Made by a program: the position numbers and the translations under genes
Assembly (NCBI GenBank): GCA_937982065.1
Contig: CALJMO010000021.1
Location: 1-64,000, forward strand
Source: an uncultured Collinsella sp.
Lineage (GTDB): Bacteria; Actinomycetota; Coriobacteriia; Coriobacteriales; Coriobacteriaceae
DNA length: 64,000 bases
Direction of reading: 5' to 3'
The notes under the pieces: model-generated
The model's database searches: none
Seen by the model: the letters and a program-made list of their open reading frames with translations, nothing else
What the model was told of the DNA's origin: nothing
Shown here: positions 59,401-64,000 of the stretch, one piece after another
How the letters are laid out: each line of letters starts with the position of its first letter
Numbering within the stretch: position 1 is the first letter of the stretch

Positions 59401-59891
59401 CCAAGGCCGAGCTTGCCAGCGATGAGGCACTCAAGGCCGATCTTGAGGCTGTCGACCATAAGGCATCCCTTGCCGCGGGCACGACGGGCAACGAGAAGCT
59501 GGTTAAGCTGAACGCTGCCTACGCTCGCTATAAGGCGGCCGTCGATGCCGCCGCTGGTCTCAAGGCTGCTCTGAGCGATGCCGATGCCAAACTGTCCGAT
59601 GCCAACGACGCCTATGCCGCCGCGCTTGCCGAGCTTGGCGATGCCAAGGATGCCCTGGCTGCCGCACAGGCCGAGTACGACAAGTATCATCCCAAGGCTG
59701 AGCCGCAGGCCAAGCCTCAGGTTGCGCAGGCTGCTGCAAAGGCCCCCGTTGCCAAGAAACAGGCTGCGCCTGCCGCGCTCGCCCAGACTGGCGACAATTC
59801 CGCTCTTGCGGGCGAGGTGTTCGTCATCGGCGGTATTACGCTCGTGGCCGCTGGTGTGACGCTGAGCGATCGTCGTCGCAAGCAGATGTAG
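56436..59891 (+). CDS. Sortase-type surface protein: coiled coils flanking a CAP domain
   Basis: An 1151-residue secreted protein. A signal peptide of about 47 residues ends near AIAAPS. Two Ala/Lys/Asp-rich coiled-coil stretches (about 75-440 and 700-1100) flank a CAP/SCP domain at about 500-660 with NLRKANGQSEL, GENLA and ECGHYLNIIDAG-KAIGIA. The C-terminus has LAQTG at 1115-1119, a hydrophobic helix and a DRRRKQM tail, a cell-wall sorting signal with Ala in place of Pro of LPxTG. A run of nine G residues at 56609-56617 lies just after the signal peptide. It is a probable adhesin-like or structural protein; no sortase gene is in the window. Confidence 0.82.
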   Translation: MANYSPQHFEPRAKAVNVKGVANRAVATVLTAGLIAQPLMSPLAAIAAPSTDNGDSVQGGGSSVENTVAAGNQAVVKTAAQLAEESAKQLKDAQAAYDAAQKKADAAGQSQKQAQQQKNQASQAVTDNAAEQNEAEVAALQEKIDELKAAVEKTEQQQKKLGDLNDQLDQANKSVEDKTQALKDAKAKQDEAKKALDDAQAKLEAMGMDEYEAAKKAVEDAQAKLDDANKAVATAQDNLDQAKAAEASAQQEKQNTEAALTTAQAKKQETAAALAVATTARDNAQQKFNQAQAALDAAVSGTGVDLSALEAAKIAAAGELKTAQDALEAATTADATAQANLQAAQTTVTAAQEKANAANAAVASAQSAYDAANKEYKDAASKRDAAKTAYEQAQQTEADKKAEYDRLVEIRQQKSNEFDQARAEVTDAHNAYDAANAEVEKLNQQIADLKSNMTVDQNVINQGMFGFMNYIIGGSQFTATQKKNAQEAASMLTGAADKAEWYDKYVDQDMSRDTNPLSLEQMRNALTYLDTQNNLRKANGQSELSVSLRMTAAAALNTSYSSNIWGHSNCYFDQGENLAGGGGAYTGGETEDTLGWPYTGLYTQEKKAFDKYVEQYGDALGSHRYDSYYIYQHYNSIYHECGHYLNIIDAGAKAIGIATGSGKNTDSEVTIFDYSADDTQADFTVSEFKKLVNDYIDSAYNAGGTQAQKAQLKELQSKLAEAQKNYGTTREAYFAAVNGQDAAQDAFTAADVNMNTAKGEYEKAQSGTAAAKTAYDAAEAKLKGIDVKTPQTKLNAAKGEAATARAALDKANATLADSKTKAADAAARKAKARSARDAAKVKSDQTSEAYDNATASVKDLTAKRDAAQADLANKQGSLDEAKKADDAAQAGVDKAQAVDVQAATALSDAKQAVAAKAHAVSDAQAKAKAAEGELARANKAFERFAGAQKAVDDAKAAYDAAVAGVADAQKQLEAANEAVVDANFEIVKAKAELASDEALKADLEAVDHKASLAAGTTGNEKLVKLNAAYARYKAAVDAAAGLKAALSDADAKLSDANDAYAAALAELGDAKDALAAAQAEYDKYHPKAEPQAKPQVAQAAAKAPVAKKQAAPAALAQTGDNSALAGEVFVIGGITLVAAGVTLSDRRRKQM

Positions 59892-59958
59892 CGTTTCGAG
59901 CGTAGTTTCTGCAACGAACTTCGGCTCATAGCAGGAGCGCTTCGATGGCTTAACCGAT

Positions 59959-59995
59959 AAGGCCGGCGCGCTGTCATACGCAGCGCGCTGGCCTT
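59959..59995 (+). terminator. Terminator of the surface protein gene
   Basis: AAGGCCGGCGCGCTG (59959-59973) pairs with CAGCGCGCTGGCCTT (59981-59995) with one mismatch, followed by a T-run to 60001. Confidence 0.85.
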
Positions 59996-60016
59996 TTTTT
60001 GTTTCGATATCAAAAA

Positions 60017-60051
60017 GCCCGGTCGGCAGCCGCGAAAGCTACCGACCGGGC
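60017..60051 (-). terminator. Terminator of the OPT gene
   Basis: GCCCGGTCGG/CCGACCGGGC stem with a 15-base loop; on the minus strand it is followed by TTTTTG, and it lies about 40 bases after the OPT stop codon. Confidence 0.75.
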
Positions 60052-60092
60052 AAATCGTAGGCAATATGGTTGCTGTCGAGCAGCTGCTCAGC

Positions 60093-61796
60093 TTAGCCCA
60101 GCAGACTCAGACCGACGGAGACAAACGCTAGGATAACGCCGACGATGGACTCGCCGCCGAGCAGGCCGCTGGCAACGACCAGACCCTGTTCCTGGAAGGC
60201 GGCATCCTTGGCAGCCCTCTCCTCGTCCGAAAGACCGGCCTCGGCGTCGCGGTGAGCGGCCCACTTGTCGTAGGCGAGCTTGACGCAGGAGCCCAGGAAT
60301 GCCGTGAGTGACATGTAGAACGGCAGGTACACGCCCAGGCCGATCATCATGGCTGGAATGCCGAGCCAGTACATGACGATGCCGGCGATAAAGCCGCCCG
60401 CAAACCACGGCACGCTCGGGATGCCCGAGACCATGGTGGCGACGACGCTTGCCTGCGCGGCAACAAAGCTCTTGTCGGGACCAAAGGCGTCCGGACCATA
60501 GGCAGTGACGAGCGCGACCATGACGGCGGCAGCGACCAGGGCGCCCACGATGCCGCCGATGGCCTGGCCGATCCACTGCGCACGCGGGTTGGTGCCCAGC
60601 ACGGCGCCGGCCTTAAAGTCGTTCATGACGTCGCCCGCAAGGCCGCACGCCACGGCTACGATGCCGGCGATAAAGAACAGCTTGACCTGAGCGATCTGTG
60701 CGAAGGCAGCCACGATGAGCATGACGATGAGGCCAAAGATCTCCATGGGGTCGATACCCGTCTGGCCGCAGCTCTGCGCGCTCATGATGGTGGTGACAAA
60801 GGTGAACAGCGTGACGATGACGGCCGGGACGGGACCAAGGTCGAGCGCGATGGCAACGATCACGGCGATGGCTGCGGTGCCCAGGCCGATGATGCCGGCA
60901 TCGAGCTTAAGGGAGCCCGAGATGAGCGACTGCTCGTTGGTGTCGGTGGAGCTGTCGGCGGCGAGGCCGCGGACGATGCCGGTGACCTGCGGCAGGATGT
61001 CCTTAAGGACGACGGCGACGCCAAAGCCCATCATAAGGCCCATGCCGAGGGACTTGACGATGCCCTGCGCGGTCACAACATCGAACAGACCGGCAGCGGT
61101 GCCGCCGACGATAATGCCAAAGTTGCCCAGCAGCGCGCCGGCAAACCAGAACGCGACGGGGGCGAAGCCCACCAAAAAGCCGATGGACAGCAACATGGGC
61201 GAGTTATAGATGGCAAAGGTCACGCCGGGGATATTGAGCGTGCACAGCATGCTGGGCACCACGCCCAGAGCGTCGCGAAGCACGCTGTAGATGCCTGCGA
61301 TGGCCATGGAGCCAAAGAGCTGCTTGCCGGTCTTGCCGCCGGCCTCGGTGGCGCGCAGGGTCTGAGCTGCGGCGTTGCCGGTGGGGAACTCCAGCGCGGC
61401 GTCCACGATAAAGTGACGGTGGATGAGCGCTGTCGCCAGAAGGCCCAAGATGGTGCCGGCGAGCGCCACGATAAACATGTCGAGCCAGCTGATCTGGTCG
61501 GCATAGCCCAGCATCCAGGCGCCCGGGATGGTAAACGCCAGACCGCCGGCGACCATGGCGCCCGCGGACATGATGGTGTGGGTGACGTTTGCCTCGTTGA
61601 GGCTGGCGTTGCCCATGAGCTTCAGGAAGAACAGCGAGATGACGGCAGCGAAAATGATCGGCCAGGGGAGGGCGCCCATCTTGAGGGCCGTGTAGGCCGA
61701 GCTTGCCGTGATGATCACGCAGCCAAGGACGCCGATGACGACGCCGCGCAGCGTGAGTTGACCGCGCATCGAGGTGCGGTTCGAGGGATTGCTCAT
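60093..61796 (-). CDS. OPT-family oligopeptide transporter
   Basis: A 567-residue membrane protein with about 14-15 helices. The sequence SAYTALKMGALPWPIIFAAV and the NxxAAQTL motif GNAAAQTLRATEAGG mark the OPT/YSL family. It should move oligopeptides or metal chelates inward with protons. The substrate is unknown. It is a single-gene unit with its own terminator, convergent with the surface protein gene. Confidence 0.88.
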   Translation of the reverse strand: MSNPSNRTSMRGQLTLRGVVIGVLGCVIITASSAYTALKMGALPWPIIFAAVISLFFLKLMGNASLNEANVTHTIMSAGAMVAGGLAFTIPGAWMLGYADQISWLDMFIVALAGTILGLLATALIHRHFIVDAALEFPTGNAAAQTLRATEAGGKTGKQLFGSMAIAGIYSVLRDALGVVPSMLCTLNIPGVTFAIYNSPMLLSIGFLVGFAPVAFWFAGALLGNFGIIVGGTAAGLFDVVTAQGIVKSLGMGLMMGFGVAVVLKDILPQVTGIVRGLAADSSTDTNEQSLISGSLKLDAGIIGLGTAAIAVIVAIALDLGPVPAVIVTLFTFVTTIMSAQSCGQTGIDPMEIFGLIVMLIVAAFAQIAQVKLFFIAGIVAVACGLAGDVMNDFKAGAVLGTNPRAQWIGQAIGGIVGALVAAAVMVALVTAYGPDAFGPDKSFVAAQASVVATMVSGIPSVPWFAGGFIAGIVMYWLGIPAMMIGLGVYLPFYMSLTAFLGSCVKLAYDKWAAHRDAEAGLSDEERAAKDAAFQEQGLVVASGLLGGESIVGVILAFVSVGLSLLG

Positions 61797-61988
61797 ATAG
61801 AACTCCTTTGCGTATATCCGCTTCCCCCGGGAGCGCCGCTACGGATACGACGCGGGAAGTCGGGTTACCAAGGGCCGTCGCGTGAGCTCGCAAACGACCG
61901 CGCACCAGTATAGCCGCAAGCTAGTCATTTTGGGATGACTGGTTTAGGTAGGCGATATACTGCTGGGCAGATGAAAGGAGCGCCGACG

Positions 61989-62840
61989 ATGCTTAATGGG
62001 TGCGCATATATATTGACGGTCGACGTGGGCAACACGTCCATTCGCTTTGGCCTGTTTGCCGAGGATTCGGCCGCGGCACAGGAATGTCCGCTTGCGACGT
62101 GCGAGATCACGACGCCGTCGAGCACCACAGCCGACGAGGCGCGCATGCGTCTCGTGCAGGTCATGGCTGCACTGGCGGCCGATGCGGGCATGCCGGGCGC
62201 GCTTGTGCCCGCGGCTGCTGTGCTGAGCTGCGTGGTCCCGGCGCTCGAGCGCCCGTGGAAAGCGGCGCTTTCCCGCACCTGCACGGGGCGCGTGCTCACG
62301 GTGGGGCCGGGACTTAAGACCGGCATGCCCGTGCACTACGACGATCCGGCCGAGATTGGTCCCGACCGCATCGCCGACGCCGTGGCGGCCCGTGCCGTCT
62401 ACGGCTCTCCGTGCATCGTGATTGACCTGGGCACCACGACCAATATCGAGGTCATCGACGCGCGCGGTACCTTTGTGGGCGGCGTCATCGCGCCGGGTCT
62501 GGCGCTTGGCGCCCGTTCGCTTTCGGCGGCCGCGGCGCGTTTGCCTCAGGTCGAGCCCTCGGCGCCCACGCATGTGATCGGCCGCAACACGCGCGAGGCT
62601 ATGCGCTCGGGCGTGGTCTTGGGCGAGGTGGCCCGCATCGACGGCATGCTCGACATGGTGCTCGCCGAGATGCGCGCGACCAAGGCCGCGGGGGAGGGCG
62701 ACGTGCCCATCGTCATTACCGGCGACGACGCCGAGGCGCTCGCGTTGCTGGTCGGCCATAGCCTGACGGTTGACGACGCGCTGACGTTGCGGGGTCTCGC
62801 CGAGCTCTACCGCATCAACCAAAAGCCCCGCCGCGTGTAA
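61989..62840 (+). CDS. coaX: Type III pantothenate kinase
   Basis: This cytosolic enzyme starts coenzyme A synthesis by phosphorylating pantothenate. DVGNTSIRFGLF at the start, IGPDRIADAVAA, DLGTTTNIEVID and GGVIAPGLALGARSL are diagnostic of the ASKHA-fold CoaX. It is 284 residues long, slightly above the usual 255-260. ATG 61989 has AAAGGAG eight bases upstream. A -10-type TATACT lies at about 61960. Confidence 0.93.
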   Translation: MLNGCAYILTVDVGNTSIRFGLFAEDSAAAQECPLATCEITTPSSTTADEARMRLVQVMAALAADAGMPGALVPAAAVLSCVVPALERPWKAALSRTCTGRVLTVGPGLKTGMPVHYDDPAEIGPDRIADAVAARAVYGSPCIVIDLGTTTNIEVIDARGTFVGGVIAPGLALGARSLSAAAARLPQVEPSAPTHVIGRNTREAMRSGVVLGEVARIDGMLDMVLAEMRATKAAGEGDVPIVITGDDAEALALLVGHSLTVDDALTLRGLAELYRINQKPRRV

Positions 62841-62883
62841 AGGTGAGGGCGCCGGTGGGACAAACGCCTCCACCTTTCACCTG

Positions 62884-62889
62884 CTACAA
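62884..62889 (+). promoter_or_regulatory. Extended -10 promoter of the dCMP deaminase gene
   Basis: TGCTACAAT gives TACAAT with the extended TG element. Transcription should start at about 62896, which rules out the in-frame ATG at 62889 as the start codon. No clear -35 was seen. Confidence 0.55.
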
Positions 62890-62924
62890 TGGGTCAAACT
62901 ATTGCGATTACGGAGGTGTCTGCC

Positions 62925-63449
62925 ATGTCGGACGATCTTCATCAAACTTCGTCAGGCAAGCGCCTGGACGTCATTAGCTGGGACGAGTTCTTTATGAGCG
63001 TGGCCATCGCCGCGCAGCGCCGCAGCAAGGACCCCAACACGCAGGTGGGTGCGTGCATCGCCAACACCAACCACCGCATCCTTTCGGTGGGTTACAACGG
63101 CACACCCTCGGCACTCAACGACGACTTTTTTCCGTGGGGAACGAGCGACGACCCGCTGCAGGACAAGCACAACTACGTGGTGCATGCCGAGGCAAACGCC
63201 GTGCTCAACTACCGCGGCTCGCTCAAAGACCTCGAGGGTTCCACGGTCTACGTCACGCTGTTCCCGTGCCACGACTGCGCCAAGATCCTGGCGCAGGTGG
63301 GCGTGGGCGAGGTCGTCTACCTGGACAATAAGTATGCCGACACCGATGACGGCCGTATCAGCCGCCGCATTCTCGACTCCTGCGGCATCAGCTACCGCCA
63401 GGTCATCGTCGATGTTCAGATTGGTACCGGGGGACAAGCTCAGCAGTAG
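62925..63449 (+). CDS. dCMP deaminase
   Basis: A 174-residue cytidine/deoxycytidylate deaminase-family enzyme making dUMP for thymidylate synthesis. The zinc site is complete: HAEANAVLN (His and catalytic Glu) and PCHDC (two Cys). VGYNGTPSALNDDF with RSKDPNTQVGA are typical dCMP deaminase motifs. The start at ATG 62925 has GGAGGTG before it. It is probably a single-gene unit. Homologues are also called ComEB in competence loci, but there is no competence context here. Confidence 0.9.
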   Translation: MSDDLHQTSSGKRLDVISWDEFFMSVAIAAQRRSKDPNTQVGACIANTNHRILSVGYNGTPSALNDDFFPWGTSDDPLQDKHNYVVHAEANAVLNYRGSLKDLEGSTVYVTLFPCHDCAKILAQVGVGEVVYLDNKYADTDDGRISRRILDSCGISYRQVIVDVQIGTGGQAQQ

Positions 63450-63619
63450 TGCGTGCCAACGCCAGCTGGCGGCAAAACAGCCAAAAGAGCCCCGTCCCAA
63501 ATTGACTACTCGTGAAAGTCGCGTCTGCGCGCATGGACGGCTCGTGAGCGGGTACATGGCTGTAGTAACATAGCTTCTGTCCGCGGGCGCGCCCGCGTTA
63601 TTGTGAGAAAGGAGCCCCT

Positions 63620-63898
63620 GTGGCTGTTAACGAAGAGCTGCTTAAGAAGGTTCTTGAAGAGATTCGCCCCAACCTGCAGGCCGACGGCGGCGACATGGAG
63701 TATATAGGCGTTGATGACGAGGGCGTCGTCAAGCTGGAGCTTCAGGGCGCCTGTGCCGGTTGTCCCATGAGCGCCCTGACGCTTTCCATGGGCATCGAGC
63801 GTATCCTCAAGGAGCACGTGCCCGGCGTTACGCGTGTCGAGCAGGTCAATGCCTCCGGCGAGACCGATGACCTGTACGACGAGTATGCGCCGTTCTAA
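63620..63898 (+). CDS. NifU-like Fe-S cluster scaffold protein
   Basis: A 92-residue protein comprising only the C-terminal NifU domain, with the cluster-binding CX2C in GACAGCPMS and the helix PNLQADGGDMEY. It should carry or transfer 4Fe-4S clusters in the cytosol; the radical SAM enzymes encoded in this window need such clusters. The GTG start 63620 follows GAAAGGAG. Confidence 0.9.
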   Translation: MAVNEELLKKVLEEIRPNLQADGGDMEYIGVDDEGVVKLELQGACAGCPMSALTLSMGIERILKEHVPGVTRVEQVNASGETDDLYDEYAPF

Positions 63899-63901
63899 GA
63901 A

Positions 63902-64000
63902 GTGAAAGCTGCGGGCGATATGCTCCGCATAGACGTCACGCCCGAATATGCGGCTGCGAGCGCAAGGCCCGCGGCCGCATTTGTATGTAGGGAGCAGGGG
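63902..64000 (+). CDS. Open reading frame running off the window end
   Basis: A frame beginning at GTG 63902 or ATG 63920, just after the NifU-like gene, stays open for 33 codons to the window edge, starting MLRIDVTPEYAAASARPAAA from the second start. No domain can be recognised and it has no strong ribosome site. It may be the start of another gene in the operon. Confidence 0.25.
   Translation, partial: MKAAGDMLRIDVTPEYAAASARPAAAFVCREQG

Noticed and set aside
62889..62924. Upstream ATG of the dCMP deaminase gene
   Set aside because: It overlaps the likely -10 element TACAAT, so it would not be in the transcript; ATG 62925 has the ribosome site.

Overview
The window is 64 kb of dense, roughly 60% G+C chromosome with short intergenic gaps, GTG/TTG starts next to clear Shine-Dalgarno sequences, and many hairpin-forming intergenic repeats. 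The gene content points to an anaerobic gut actinobacterium of the Coriobacteriia, most likely Collinsella: a giant two-ATPase acyl-CoA dehydratase activase, choloylglycine-type hydrolase, DXP-pathway isoprenoid synthesis, OPT transporter, sortase-type surface protein and DUF2975/YozG-like regulators. This is a judgement from gene content; no rRNA or tRNA gene was seen that could fix the taxonomy.

Layout. 0-4 kb: a class A beta-lactamase-like serine hydrolase, mtnN, the GTPase gene ysxC, then a DUF3990 (ADP-ribosyltransferase-like)/HTH pair behind a nested operator-like palindrome. 4-10.6 kb: aspartate-family amino-acid synthesis, with thrB and thrC on the minus strand diverging from lysC and asd, then ogt. 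10.6-12.3 kb: a scar of hairpin repeats and two gene remnants (CLC channel, Abi_2), then a GyrI-like gene with an SOS-box-like site. 12.4-27.8 kb: an ABC/FtsX exporter, pfkA, a linear-amide hydrolase, an M18 aminopeptidase, a 2-hydroxyacid dehydrogenase, map, a radical SAM protein, an alpha/beta hydrolase, and a GGDEF-REC-HD-GYP protein with its own HPt protein.

27.9-34.5 kb is the most distinctive part: a compact RiPP (ribosomally made, modified peptide) locus. It holds a DUF2975 membrane protein and a small HTH regulator, a 42-residue six-cysteine precursor gene at 29017-29145 behind a strong promoter, an ABC ATPase with two six-helix permeases (self-immunity or export), a radical SAM/SPASM maturase with complete cluster-binding cysteines, and a one-chain ABC exporter without a peptidase domain. 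Its genes overlap or nearly abut. The likely product is a thioether-bridged peptide (sactipeptide or ranthipeptide type).

34.5-64 kb: a class I glutamine amidotransferase, a four-gene polar amino-acid ABC importer, dxs, an HD protein and a PF06541 membrane protein, amt-glnK, a TetR/MFS pair with two matching operators, a HAD phosphatase whose promoter lies inside a perfect palindrome, a 41-residue hydrophobic toxin-like peptide, a TetR regulator followed by the activase, an arylsulfotransferase remnant, a DUF389 membrane protein, a 1151-residue coiled-coil/CAP surface protein carrying a phase-variation-type G9 tract, an OPT transporter, coaX, a dCMP deaminase and a NifU-like Fe-S protein. Several families of intergenic palindromic repeats run through the whole window.
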